This document shows positions 10,080-18,399 of a DNA stretch of 64,000 bases, piece by piece. The DNA lies in NCBI RefSeq assembly GCF_008065115.1, contig NZ_CP042913.1:3257256-3321255 (forward strand), given 5' to 3'. The DNA comes from Bythopirellula goksoeyrii. GTDB lineage: Bacteria; Planctomycetota; Planctomycetia; Pirellulales; Lacipirellulaceae. The notes below the pieces were generated by a model. The model did no database searches. It was not told the DNA's origin and saw only the letters and a program-made list of their open reading frames with translations. Numbering within the stretch: position 1 is the first letter of the stretch; each line of letters opens with the position of its first letter. The translations under genes were made by a program, and so were the position numbers.

Positions 10080-10640
10080 AGTCACTATTCGCCCTCTCTC
10101 TTTGCATTTGCTCGACGCTTAACTACAGTTACGAATCCTCTTCTGCAAGCTCAAGAACTTCCCGAATTTCCTGTTCCGCCGATTTCAATTCAGCTCTAGT
10201 CTTTGCCTGGGCCCAGCGATTTGCCGGTTCACACAGATATGCCAGATCCCTTGGCCAGCAGGGATGGGAAGCACATCTCTTTCGAGGAACAGTTTGAAGC
10301 TCATCGCTAGGAAATGAAACGAATTCTAGAGTACTACGCCGTCGGCAGTATGCCTGGAGCGCCTGGCGAGTTCAGCGGTGAGGTTCTTAGGCAAGATGTG
10401 TTCAAGGACGGCACGGTATAATATCAACTCATCCGCTTGACATTTAGAGACCCCAAATCGCAAGGGTTCGATATCGCACTGTTTCTACCCCTTGGTAAAG
10501 GGCCATTTCCTGTCTTTATTCGCCCCTTTATTCTTGCTCACTCCTGGTGAGGAACCTTTGGAAACTATGCCGCGGATCTCTGTCTGAGACCGAGGACTTG
10601 ACGCTATGCGTCAACCGCTTTGTCGGAGCGGAAACACGTC
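10076..10640 (+). pseudogene. Decayed esterase gene (acetyl xylan / glucuronoyl esterase-like)
   Basis: A GTG at 10076 overlaps the GH106 stop (GTGA) and starts a signal-peptide-like segment, MKSLFALSLCICSTL. The frame then shifts near 10130. From about 10143 one continuous frame reads LQAQELPEFPVPPISIQL-stop, then SLPGPSDLPVHTDMPDPLA...GKHISFEEQFEAHR-stop, then EMKRILEYYAVGSMPGAPG...GEVLRQDVFKDGTV-stop, then YQLIRLTFRDP...FDIALFLPLGKGPFPVFI. A further shifted piece reads TPGEEPLETMPR. The pattern (FEAHRxEMKRILEYYAVGxMPPAPG, then FDVALF.P..KGPFP) matches secreted carbohydrate esterases of the acetyl xylan/glucuronoyl esterase type. There are three in-frame stops (TAG 10197, TAG about 10308, TAA about 10420) plus frameshifts, so it is dead. 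The position implies it was the fourth gene of the pectin operon. Confidence 0.72.
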
Positions 10641-10949
10641 TTGGCGATCTCAATCACGGGGAGCACTAAGCCCACTCTAATGTTTTTTATTCAGGACCTT
10701 AAGGAATCGCGAACTGCCATGTGGTTTGCATTGAAAGAAAGTAAATTACCTCAAACACGCACGGCATTTCAGGATGCACGCAACTTAGTGTCATATGTTG
10801 CAAAAGCGCGGCACATATAGATTCAGAAAGTTGCTAGTACCCTTAGGCGTTGTTACGATGCCCGTAGCATCAGGTTCGGAACCCAGTTCCCGTCACGTTG
10901 GCGAGTCCGTTGCGAGCTATTCTTCATTCTCATCTGGGAGGAAACATTA
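10641..10949. other. Non-coding stretch after the esterase pseudogene
   Basis: No convincing gene is seen. A short plus-strand open frame (10620-10820) has no recognisable family and overlaps the tail of the decayed esterase. The last 20 bases hold the ribosome binding site (GGGAGGAAA) of the following PEP-CTERM gene. Confidence 0.5.
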
Positions 10950-11942
10950 ATGAGTTGTCTTAAGAAAGGCATGTTGGCCGCTTTGGCCATAGCATTGGCG
11001 GTATGTGTTACCCGCCACGCTGACGCAGAGTTGTTGGTTTACGAACCTTTTGACTATGCTGCGACGTCAGAGCTCACCAATTTGAATGGTGGTGGCGGTT
11101 GGGGAGGAGACTGGACCGGGCGTGAGAACATGGACTCTAATGTTCCTGCGAACACTGCAGTAATTCAGGGTTCGAGCCTAGCAGCTGCTGGACTAACCAC
11201 AATCGGCGGTTCTTTGCTAATTGACGCAACTGCGGGTACATCGCAACCAGCCCGCTCATTTGGTAGCTATGCGATTTCAAAGATCGGTGGTGCCGGGAAT
11301 ACGACGTGGATTAGTTTCATCGCCCAGCGCCAAGGGGCAACTGATACTTCCGGATGGCCTGACAATCCTTATCCTCGTGGTGTGAATTTTAGCTTGTTTG
11401 CTAGTCTAGCTTCTGATGATGAGCTCATGGGAATTGGAAACTCTTCTAGTGCAGCTGACAACACTTGGTCGCTTATTCCCGACGGTGGTGGCGGCAATCG
11501 AGAAGGTGCTTATGATCCTGCTGGTGGTGTTGCTGGAGGAGGCCCTGAGACACCAGGTGCTGCTACATTCCCTTGGAACGATACCCATTGGGCTGTCCTT
11601 CGCATTGATCACCTAGCAGGCATGGACGATATGCGTCTATGGCTGAGTCCTGATCCAAATGTCGTGCCTCTCGATGCAGATGCCGACATCACACTCCTTG
11701 CTGGTGATTCCAACAACACGGACGACATGGATGCTCTTGAGGCAGTTCGCGCTTTCGTAGGTGCGGGTCGTACTTCAGGTGGCTTTCCTCAACCAACAGG
11801 CGTTTTGGCGCTTGACGAGTTTCGTGTCGGTACTACTTATGCGGACATGACCGGTACAGTAGTCACCGTGCCCGAGCCCTCCAGCCTGGTACTGCTTGGC
11901 CTTGGTGGGTTGGCGTTGATTCGTCGTCGCCGCTCCGCTTAA
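10950..11942 (+). CDS. PEP-CTERM protein, LamG-like
   Basis: Exported 330-residue protein of unknown function. A signal peptide (about 1-26, ending near DAE) is followed by LLVYEPFDYAATSELTNLNGGGGWGG, the opening typical of a large group of planctomycete PEP-CTERM proteins with a concanavalin A-like fold. The body is Gly/Asp-rich and includes WVLRIDH-like and DADADI segments (HWAVLRIDHLAG). The C-terminus has PEPSS, a Leu/Gly-rich transmembrane stretch and the basic tail RRRRSA, which is the PEP-CTERM sorting signal processed by exosortase systems. The ribosome binding site GGGAGGAAA lies 6-7 nt before the ATG. It stands alone, with a hairpin after the stop. It is probably a surface or matrix protein; no catalytic motif is visible. 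Confidence 0.85.
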   Translation: MSCLKKGMLAALAIALAVCVTRHADAELLVYEPFDYAATSELTNLNGGGGWGGDWTGRENMDSNVPANTAVIQGSSLAAAGLTTIGGSLLIDATAGTSQPARSFGSYAISKIGGAGNTTWISFIAQRQGATDTSGWPDNPYPRGVNFSLFASLASDDELMGIGNSSSAADNTWSLIPDGGGGNREGAYDPAGGVAGGGPETPGAATFPWNDTHWAVLRIDHLAGMDDMRLWLSPDPNVVPLDADADITLLAGDSNNTDDMDALEAVRAFVGAGRTSGGFPQPTGVLALDEFRVGTTYADMTGTVVTVPEPSSLVLLGLGGLALIRRRRSA

Positions 11943-11972
11943 GTGACTGTGAGTTTTTATAGTGAACAACTT

Positions 11973-12010
11973 ATGCCCCGGGGAGGGCGCTCGAAACTTC
12001 CTCGGGGCAT
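11973..12010 (+). terminator. Hairpin terminator after PEP-CTERM gene
   Basis: Inverted repeat: ATGCCCCGGGGA on the left arm pairs with TCCTCGGGGCAT on the right, with a loop of about 14 nt. The distal sequence ctttat is only weakly T-rich. It lies 30 bp after the stop codon, consistent with an intrinsic terminator for the PEP-CTERM gene. Confidence 0.6.
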
Positions 12011-12097
12011 CTTTATGCAAACACGGTCCCTCTCCAAGCTAATTCCGCCCGGAAACTCTAACGGGTTTTGGCGTACACACGATTGAGATATCTAGTG

Positions 12098-14050
12098 ATG
12101 AGCACACCCCAGCGAGTGTCATTTTTTTGTTCTCTAAGAGTTGCTGTAATCTTCGGTACCGTCATAACTGCATCACTATCTGCAATCGCACAATTAACCA
12201 TTGAACTTGAAGACTTTGCGATTCTGCCGATCACTGGTTCGGTCAGCGGTAGCAGCAATGCCGCATCGCTCGCCCGAGTCAATTTCATGAGGACAGAGCC
12301 AGGCAATGCAGATCGCCAATTTGTCAACGATCTCAATGGTCCGCTCTACATGCTCGACAAAACTACGAAACAGTTCACCACATATCTTCAGTTCAATGGT
12401 GATCCAATTGGATCAAATCCAGCTGGAATGTTTGGCAAGATGACCTATGACGGTGGGTATGCCAACGGCATGGTTTCTTTCCAGTTTGATCCAGACTATG
12501 AGAACAACGGTGTCTTCTACACAATCCATCTTGAGGATACTGGCTTTGGATCTCAGATCCCCGACAACTCGAACGTGCCGGGACTCGACACCTCGGGTTA
12601 CACGTCAACATCGCCTATATCTTCTGTTGGTAGTACCAGTAATCCCAGAGAGGCGGTGCTGATTGAGTGGACCGATACGAATATTTCCAATTCGGTGTTT
12701 GAAGGCTCAGCTCGCGAATTGTTGCGAATAGAGCACAACACACGAATCCATCCTATGGGAGATATGGTGTTTAACCCCAACGCGCAGCCCGGCGATGACG
12801 ATTGGCGAGTTATGTATCTGGCGGTCGGCGATGGAGGTGCCGGTGAACGAAGCGGCTCTGCCCGCTTAACTCCGCAAAGGCTCGACCTGCCAACCGGAAA
12901 AATTCTGAGAATCATTCCGGACCTTGGGGAACATACGGATACAAGTACGGTCAGCGGCAATGGCCGGTATCGGATCCCCGACGGCAATCCTTTCACATCC
13001 ACCACCGGAGTGTTGGGCGAAATCTACGCTCTTGGCTTTCGCAACCCCCACCGCATCTCCTGGGACGCAGAGTCTGACTCCATCCTAGTCAATGACATCG
13101 GCCTCCACACTTGGGAAGAAGTGAACATCGTCCACGAGGGTGCTAACTACGGGTATTCGCAGCGCGAGGGTAATCAGCAATTATTACCTAACAACTCAAC
13201 CGCCGGTCTCCCCACCCCGGATGAGATTCCGATTCAGATAAATGGCCTGACAACCAACGGCATGGTTTCGCCCATCTACCCGGTGATTCAGTATGGCCAC
13301 GCCGAGTCTAGCGACCCGCTCAAGGGTGATGCTATCTCCAGCGGATTTGTTTACCGAGGTAGTCGTGTTCCGTTGCTCAAAGGTAAGTACGTATTTGGCG
13401 ATATTACGACGGGGCAACTCTTTTACGCAGACTTTGAAGAAATGCTGCTCGCCGACGATGGCGACCCGAGTACGCTCGCTTCGTTCGGATCGCTGGATGT
13501 ACTCTGGGACAATCCAAACGACGCTCAAGCAGGCGCCGAACTCTATACCACGATTTCACCCTCGAACGCTTTGCTGGGGCCAATGCATCAAATCATCCAA
13601 ACGGCCTATCATGATCGCGGGGGTCTGGACCCCAATTTGCCTGGAGGAGCGAACGTGACAGGATCATTCGGTCGGGCCGACATGCGGCTGGCCATGGACG
13701 ATGATGGAGAACTTTACGTCTTATCGAAAATGGATGGCATGATTCGGGCGATCGTGGGACCCAAGGCGAATGCCGATTTTGACGGCGACGGCTGCATTGA
13801 TGGATCTGATTTTCTCATTTGGCAGCGAGGTTACGGTTCCCCTGGTTCACTCGCATCGGGCGACGCCAACTCTGACGGAATCGTCAATACCTCAGATCTC
13901 GAAATATGGCAGTTACAATACGGTGAAACCGGTGGAGATATCACTGCATCTCAAGCCATTCCCGAACCGGCAACTGCAGCTCTTCTTTTAGTTTTCGTAT
14001 ACTTTTCCATCGCGGCAAGACAAAAATCAGACTATGCTCTCTTGGTTTAG
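12098..14050 (+). CDS. PQQ-type sugar dehydrogenase with dockerin and PEP-CTERM
   Basis: Secreted 650-residue protein of the glucose/sorbosone dehydrogenase (GSDH) beta-propeller family, which oxidises aldose sugars with PQQ as cofactor. After a signal peptide the propeller carries MYLAVGDGGAG, RLDLPTGKILRI, ALGFRNPHRISWD, GLHTWEEVNIVHEGANYG and GFVYRGSRVP, all typical blocks. At about 557-610 there is a two-repeat dockerin-like segment (DFDGDGCIDGSDFLIWQR and DANSDGIVNTSDLEIWQ), then PEP-CTERM (PEPAT near 620). An upstream TTG at 12068 is possible; the ATG at 12098 is preferred because it gives a cleaner leader. The dockerin and anchor suggest retention at the cell surface. The substrate is unknown, and the nearby pectin genes suggest, but do not show, a plant sugar. 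Confidence 0.85.
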   Translation: MSTPQRVSFFCSLRVAVIFGTVITASLSAIAQLTIELEDFAILPITGSVSGSSNAASLARVNFMRTEPGNADRQFVNDLNGPLYMLDKTTKQFTTYLQFNGDPIGSNPAGMFGKMTYDGGYANGMVSFQFDPDYENNGVFYTIHLEDTGFGSQIPDNSNVPGLDTSGYTSTSPISSVGSTSNPREAVLIEWTDTNISNSVFEGSARELLRIEHNTRIHPMGDMVFNPNAQPGDDDWRVMYLAVGDGGAGERSGSARLTPQRLDLPTGKILRIIPDLGEHTDTSTVSGNGRYRIPDGNPFTSTTGVLGEIYALGFRNPHRISWDAESDSILVNDIGLHTWEEVNIVHEGANYGYSQREGNQQLLPNNSTAGLPTPDEIPIQINGLTTNGMVSPIYPVIQYGHAESSDPLKGDAISSGFVYRGSRVPLLKGKYVFGDITTGQLFYADFEEMLLADDGDPSTLASFGSLDVLWDNPNDAQAGAELYTTISPSNALLGPMHQIIQTAYHDRGGLDPNLPGGANVTGSFGRADMRLAMDDDGELYVLSKMDGMIRAIVGPKANADFDGDGCIDGSDFLIWQRGYGSPGSLASGDANSDGIVNTSDLEIWQLQYGETGGDITASQAIPEPATAALLLVFVYFSIAARQKSDYALLV

Positions 14051-14096
14051 GATGTTTATAAAAAAATCCCGTCTAAAAGACCGGTGATGTCAAGAA

Positions 14097-14360
14097 TCAA
14101 TTGCGACACAAGTATTCATGAAAGATTTCCGTTGGTGTTAGATAACCTTATCGCTTTCTTGGACGTTCGTTGAGTACTTGTTCTACGCGGGCCACCTCGC
14201 GGTGACTGACCTGCATGAAATCGGGGCCTTTGGGAAAGAACTGCTTGAGCAGACCGTACGTGCGTTCGTTGGCCCCTTTTCGCCACGTAGCGTACGGATC
14301 ACAGAGATAAACCTCCATCACGACGTTTCGAGTAAATCGCTGATGCTCCGTCGGAGGCAT
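14097..14360 (-). pseudogene. IS30-family transposase C-terminal remnant
   Basis: The minus strand encodes VYLCDPYATWRKGANERTYG, LLKQFFPKGPDF and VEQVLNERPRKR, the C-terminal part of the IS30 DDE domain (family pattern: DPYSPWQRGxNENTNGLLRQYFPKG...LNNRPRKRLG). After RPRKR there is a TAA (14148-14150) where the family has Leu. The frame then resumes as GYLTPTEIFHEYLCRN before the true stop at 14097. This is a single-base nonsense change (TTA to TAA) in an already 5'-truncated copy. The N-terminal two-thirds and the terminal inverted repeats are not seen. Confidence 0.75.
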
Positions 14361-14401
14361 TCAAGAAGATCTTTCATCTGTCGATTCGCTTCCCATATGG
14401 T

Positions 14402-14536
14402 GCAACGGAGAGAATCAGTTTGACATGCAGTAGGCTTTCTGGCAAAAAGTGCGAGGAAACCCAGGTGACGAGCTTTCTGAACAGCTGCGGTTGGCCTCGA
14501 TTCTCGAAGGTCAGCCAGTACAAGCAAGCAATTGCC
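14402..14536 (+). repeat. 135-bp direct repeat, copy 1
   Basis: This segment, from gcaacggagagaatcag to caagcaagcaattgcc, recurs base for base at 16315-16449 in the same orientation. The two copies flank the insertion sequence but lie well outside its inverted repeats. On the minus strand each copy is open in more than one frame (for example LVLADLRESRPTA), but I do not recognise a protein family. The two copies have different sequence on both sides, so the repeat is a defined block. Confidence 0.85.
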
Positions 14537-14678
14537 TTCAGAGATTCGCTGACAATTGGCTATCGATTCTCGACTACTTCTTTGGCACTGTGGAAATTCT
14601 AATACATGCTAAAAGGTGCTAATACTTGCTAATCAACTGCCACCGCTACCAAAAACCTCTTCAGATGGCTGAAGTGTT

Positions 14679-14771
14679 ACTTCCAGCCATCATAGGGATA
14701 GAAGCGGTCCACTTGGGTCCCAGGAGCGATTACTTCAAACTTCAACTTTTCTGGAATGTGATAATTACTAT
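14679..14771 (-). pseudogene. C-terminal gene fragment abutting the insertion sequence
   Basis: On the minus strand, immediately outside the left inverted repeat of the insertion sequence, the frame reads HIPEKLKFEVIAPGTQV then DRFYPYDGWK and a stop. It reads like the natural C-terminus of a protein whose upstream part was removed or separated by the insertion. I do not recognise the family, and no matching N-terminal part is evident beyond the right end of the element. The call rests only on protein-like composition. Confidence 0.3.
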
Positions 14772-16115
14772 ATTCAGTAGTTCCCAATACGACATGCTTC
14801 AGTAGTTTTCTGTAAGTCTTTGATAGGCTTCATATTCGATGCCTTGCTTGCGGTCGGCTCCGAGGTGCTTTCCAACGACTTGGCTGATCCAGAGCAGCAT
14901 TTCTCGGAAGCGGAGTAACTTTAGGAATAGTTGCGGTTGGTCGCTCCATTTTCCTTTGGCCATCTTGAAATGCAGCCAGACCCAAACGTTTCGCAGCACC
15001 AAGGCGATGCCAACAAAAAGCAGCCGCAAGGCGGGGTCCCGGGTACAGGTCTTGATCCGCGCTTCGTTCATCTGGCGATAGCTGGTCTCGATGCCAAAGC
15101 GAGTGCGGTAGGTTTCGCGAATCTCTTTGGGGGTCAGGCGAACTTTCCAAACCGCGTACATCAGCTTCTTGGTGCGACGCTTGCCGGACTTCTTGTGCGT
15201 ATACCTCTTGCTGGCAACGCAGATCGTGAGCTGGGTACGGCGAGTTTTGCCGTCGATCTTGCCTTGATGACGATAACGATAGTAACCGTTCTTCTTCTTT
15301 TGGATCGCACGCAGACCCGTCGCCTGCTTGCCACGCTTCGGTTTGCGACCCCGCACGACCGCTGGAATAATGAAACCGTGCCCAGCACGCTTCAAGTAAG
15401 ACATCACCTCGACGTTGAAAAACTCCTTGTCTAGCAGGAGAAATCGTATTTTCACCTGCCGACGACGAACGATGACCAGCAGCCGCTGGAGCACTGCCTT
15501 GAGCTTCTCGCCATGCTCCACAGGGGTCAAAGCGAGTGTATAACGATGGCCTTTGTGGACCACCGCCACGGTCGCGTAGGCATGAAAGTGTGTTGTGCCA
15601 CTCTTGGGTGCGCTGCGATAGATTTCCTTTTCGTGCTCCAGTGGCTGACCGTGATAGGGAATCAACGTTAGATCGACGGCTATTCTCCGCCGCTTGCGAA
15701 ACAGGGCTTTGGGAAGTTCGGTTACCAGCGAGCGATTCAGTCGACGCTCCAGTTCGGAGATATCGGGGAGCGATGAGTCGAGCGCATTGCGAATCGTTTG
15801 GTCGCACGGTGCATCGGCCAAGTCGCGACACACAGCGAAAACGCTGGTCATCCGCGCCGCTGCGATCAACAGAATCTCGAATAACGTGCTGGCAGTGCAT
15901 TTAGTCCCTTTGTACTCCAACTTCAAAGACCTAGCCAGCCAATCGTTGGCATAGCCGTGTACTTCATTCTTGGTAACGATATAATCCTGTTGTGAACGCA
16001 TGGCTCCCTCCTTGGAGAATGATTTGATTTGACAAAAACCATTGTCCTGAGGGACCTTGCGTTCACCTTTAGAAATCTTGCGTATTGGGAACTACTGAAT
16101 TTCAAAACACGTTCT
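14772..16115 (-). mobile_element. Insertion sequence, IS4/ISH3-like, complete copy
   Basis: Bounded by a perfect 20-bp inverted repeat: ATTCAGTAGTTCCCAATACG at 14772-14791 and its reverse complement at 16081-16100. It contains one transposase gene. The second copy at the window end shares the right-hand sequence out to 16115, 15 bp beyond the perfect repeat. The true right tip may therefore be at 16115 and the left tip somewhat before 14772 (an imperfect match, gaatgtg, starts near 14754). No clear target-site duplication is visible with either choice. Confidence 0.85.
14799..16001 (-). CDS. IS4-type (ISH3-like) DDE transposase
   Basis: Transposase of 400 residues that cuts and pastes the surrounding insertion sequence. 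DDE-type signatures are visible: AVDLTLIPYHGQ (first Asp), FLLLDKEFF (second Asp), and YRTRFGIETSYRQMNEARIKT, the Y-x2-R-x3-E-x6-R/K motif of IS4-like enzymes carrying the catalytic Glu. A basic linker (RGRKPKRGKQ) lies between the second and third motifs. A very strong ribosome binding site (GGAGGGAG) precedes the ATG. The frame is intact, so the element may be active; a second copy with the same 5' region ends the window. A long open frame in another minus-strand register (14830-15900) is a shadow. Confidence 0.92.
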   Translation of the reverse strand: MRSQQDYIVTKNEVHGYANDWLARSLKLEYKGTKCTASTLFEILLIAAARMTSVFAVCRDLADAPCDQTIRNALDSSLPDISELERRLNRSLVTELPKALFRKRRRIAVDLTLIPYHGQPLEHEKEIYRSAPKSGTTHFHAYATVAVVHKGHRYTLALTPVEHGEKLKAVLQRLLVIVRRRQVKIRFLLLDKEFFNVEVMSYLKRAGHGFIIPAVVRGRKPKRGKQATGLRAIQKKKNGYYRYRHQGKIDGKTRRTQLTICVASKRYTHKKSGKRRTKKLMYAVWKVRLTPKEIRETYRTRFGIETSYRQMNEARIKTCTRDPALRLLFVGIALVLRNVWVWLHFKMAKGKWSDQPQLFLKLLRFREMLLWISQVVGKHLGADRKQGIEYEAYQRLTENY

Positions 16116-16220
16116 AAGGCGAAAAATGCGATGTTCGCACGCACCAACATCGAGTAAGCGCTTTGTTATGAAGTGAAAGCCGACTTTAAGAAATGCGTTC
16201 GCCTGAACTGCATCACTCAC

Positions 16221-16330
16221 CTAAGTACTCGTTTACGCAGCATCTCGTTTTCGGCCTTCAAGAACTCAATCTGGCGACGGAGGTCGTCTTCCGAAGAAGC
16301 TGCCAACAGGAAAAGCAACGGAGAGAATCA
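16221..16330 (-). pseudogene. Transposase/integrase-associated coiled-coil remnant
   Basis: The minus-strand frame reads LLFLLAASSEDDLRRQIEFL then KAENEMLRKRVLR and a stop. The RQIEFLKAENEMLR pattern is the leucine-zipper-like helix at the start of IS3-type transposase or integrase genes in planctomycetes. The segment fuses into the second copy of the 135-bp repeat with a frame break (TGA), so no intact gene exists. Confidence 0.4.
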
Positions 16331-16449
16331 GTTTGACATGCAGTAGGCTTTCTGGCAAAAAGTGCGAGGAAACCCAGGTGACGAGCTTTCTGAACAGCTG
16401 CGGTTGGCCTCGATTCTCGAAGGTCAGCCAGTACAAGCAAGCAATTGCC
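16315..16449 (+). repeat. 135-bp direct repeat, copy 2
   Basis: Identical by eye to 14402-14536, offset 1,913 bp, same orientation, on the other side of the insertion sequence. The flanks differ: caggaaaa before and atgggcc after. Confidence 0.85.
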
Positions 16450-16595
16450 ATGGGCCAAAGAAGTAGTAAAATGCTCTAACTGCTTACGTGTGAGTGTCTT
16501 AGCTCGATTAGTGGTGGGAGGCTCATAACCTCGAGGTCGTCGCCAAGTGTTCTTCTTTCTCGGTTCTCGTCTTGAAACATCTCTGGAGATTATCG

Positions 16596-18242
16596 TTGAA
16601 TATTAGGCCTTTCCTTCAGAGTTGCTTCTCTGCTTTTTCCTTCTGGGGATTGGTTGTTGCGACTTTTTTCTTTGCAGCGTCGCTAACTCCCTCGCTTTTG
16701 CCGCGACAATTTGCCGTACAAGGTTTGCTCTCGGGGCTAGCACTTACTGTCGGTTATGGCATGGGAGTTTTTTTTGTTTGGCTTTGGGGTTATCTCGAAC
16801 TCCCTCGACCGAATGCCACGCTCGATCGCTTGAGTAAGCAACTTACAGTGGCTGGAGTCGCCGTGGTTGCAATTCTCTTTCTCTGGCGCGCGACGATTTG
16901 GCAAAACTCGATCCGTCAACTCATGGAAATGAATCCCGTGGCGACGGCATATCCTTGGCGGGTTGCCCTGATCGCATGTGTGACGGCCGTGATCCTAATC
17001 CTGGCAATCCGCGGTTTGCGAAGAGGCTGGCTTTACTTGCACGCCCAAGTGAATCGCGTGGTGCCACGGCGCGTTTCATACGTCCTCACGACAATTGCCA
17101 TTGCTATATTCGTGCTATTGGTGGCCAATAAAGTCATTGCCAAGTGGGCGTTGGATGTTGTGGACAACGCTTTCCTTCAACTTGATGAATACGTAGAGGA
17201 AGCGATCGAGGCGCCAGTTGATGCGCTCGCCTCTGGAAGCACCGAGTCGCTAATTGATTGGGATTCGATTGGACGGCAAGGAAAGCGCTTTATCACTACT
17301 GGACCCACACAGGAACAAATTAGTGAGTTCACAGGAAAAACAGCAAAAAGACCGCTACGAGTTTACGTGGGTGTTCGTACGAAGGAAACACCAGAGGAAC
17401 GAGCCAAGCTGGCACTTGATGAGCTTATTCGCGTTGGAGCGTTCAAAAGATCGATTTTGATCGTTGCCACGCCGACCGGAACCGGATGGCTCGATCCGGG
17501 CGCGGTCGATACGGTAGAATTTCTTCATGACGGGGACACAGCGATTGCTTGCATTCAGTATTCTTATCTTCCCAGTTGGATCACTATCCTGGTAGACCCG
17601 CAACGCTCACGTGTTGCGGGACGAGCGATTTTTGAGGAGATCTATTCTTACTGGACCGCTCTTCCTCATGACGACAGACCAGAACTCTATTTACAAGGAC
17701 TGAGCTTAGGATCACTAGGGTCAGAAACTAGCGCCGATCTCTTCACAGTTTTTGAAGATCCGATTCAAGGCGCTGTGTGGAGTGGCCCTCCTTTTCCCAG
17801 TACCGTTTGGGATCAGATTACGCGCGATCGAAACGCCGACTCGCCTAGTTGGCTTCCCACCTTTCGCGATGGGTCGATGGTACGCTTCACGGCCCGCGAA
17901 AATGCCTTGGATCGCTGGGGTAAGCGTTGGGGTCCAATGCGGTGTGTGTACATACAACATGCGAGCGATCCGATGACTTTCTTCTCACCTGATTTGGTGT
18001 ACCGAAAGCCAAGTTGGCTGGTCGGCGAGCGCGGACCCGATGTCTCACCATATCTACGGTGGTATCCGATCATAACATTCCTGCAAATAGCTTTCGATAT
18101 CCCCATGGCAACGACGACCCCGCACGGCTATGGACACAACTTTGCACCCGCGAGCTATATCGATGCATGGTTCGCCGTAACGGCCCCCGAAGAATGGGAC
18201 AACGAAGACACTGCTCGGTTGAAGAAGTTATTTGCCGAATGA
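16596..18242 (+). CDS. Membrane alpha/beta-hydrolase (Abhydrolase_9 type)
   Basis: About 548 residues. The N-terminal third has five or six hydrophobic segments (FWGLVVATFFFAASLTPS, LLSGLALTVGYGMGVFFVWLW and others), and the C-terminal part is a cytoplasmic or periplasmic alpha/beta-hydrolase-like domain. The blocks LRVYVGVRT, WLDPGAVDTVEFLHDGD, IQYSYLPSW, LYLQGLSLGSLGSE (the GxSxGS elbow, with the nucleophile probably in GLSLGS) and GYGHNFAPASYIDAW match the Abhydrolase_9 family, whose biochemical role is unknown. A TTG at 16572 also opens the frame. I prefer the TTG at 16596 because TGGAG lies 7 nt before it; no in-frame ATG occurs near the N-terminus. The gene lies just beyond the mobile-element debris and is apparently monocistronic. 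Confidence 0.8.
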   Translation: MNIRPFLQSCFSAFSFWGLVVATFFFAASLTPSLLPRQFAVQGLLSGLALTVGYGMGVFFVWLWGYLELPRPNATLDRLSKQLTVAGVAVVAILFLWRATIWQNSIRQLMEMNPVATAYPWRVALIACVTAVILILAIRGLRRGWLYLHAQVNRVVPRRVSYVLTTIAIAIFVLLVANKVIAKWALDVVDNAFLQLDEYVEEAIEAPVDALASGSTESLIDWDSIGRQGKRFITTGPTQEQISEFTGKTAKRPLRVYVGVRTKETPEERAKLALDELIRVGAFKRSILIVATPTGTGWLDPGAVDTVEFLHDGDTAIACIQYSYLPSWITILVDPQRSRVAGRAIFEEIYSYWTALPHDDRPELYLQGLSLGSLGSETSADLFTVFEDPIQGAVWSGPPFPSTVWDQITRDRNADSPSWLPTFRDGSMVRFTARENALDRWGKRWGPMRCVYIQHASDPMTFFSPDLVYRKPSWLVGERGPDVSPYLRWYPIITFLQIAFDIPMATTTPHGYGHNFAPASYIDAWFAVTAPEEWDNEDTARLKKLFAE

Positions 18243-18399
18243 CGCGAGTTGTCCATTCCATTTAATTGATGAACCTAATGGTTTCGATTGGACTCGAAAG
18301 TTCTGCCAAAAGTCCTCTATCAGGCTGGAGCACACTTCCTCTAAGATAGGTGAGTTTTATAGAGAAGTTCAGGTCATTCGATATTAAGAGGAATGGTTC

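Noticed and set aside
14830..15900. 356-residue open frame on the minus strand within the transposase
   Set aside because: It lies in another register of the same strand as the clear IS4-type transposase, has low-complexity Arg/Ser-rich composition and matches no family.
16150..16165. GTAAGCGCTTTGTT, resembling half of the LacI operator
   Set aside because: Only the core matches, symmetry is poor, and it sits in mobile-element debris with no suitable promoter or gene.
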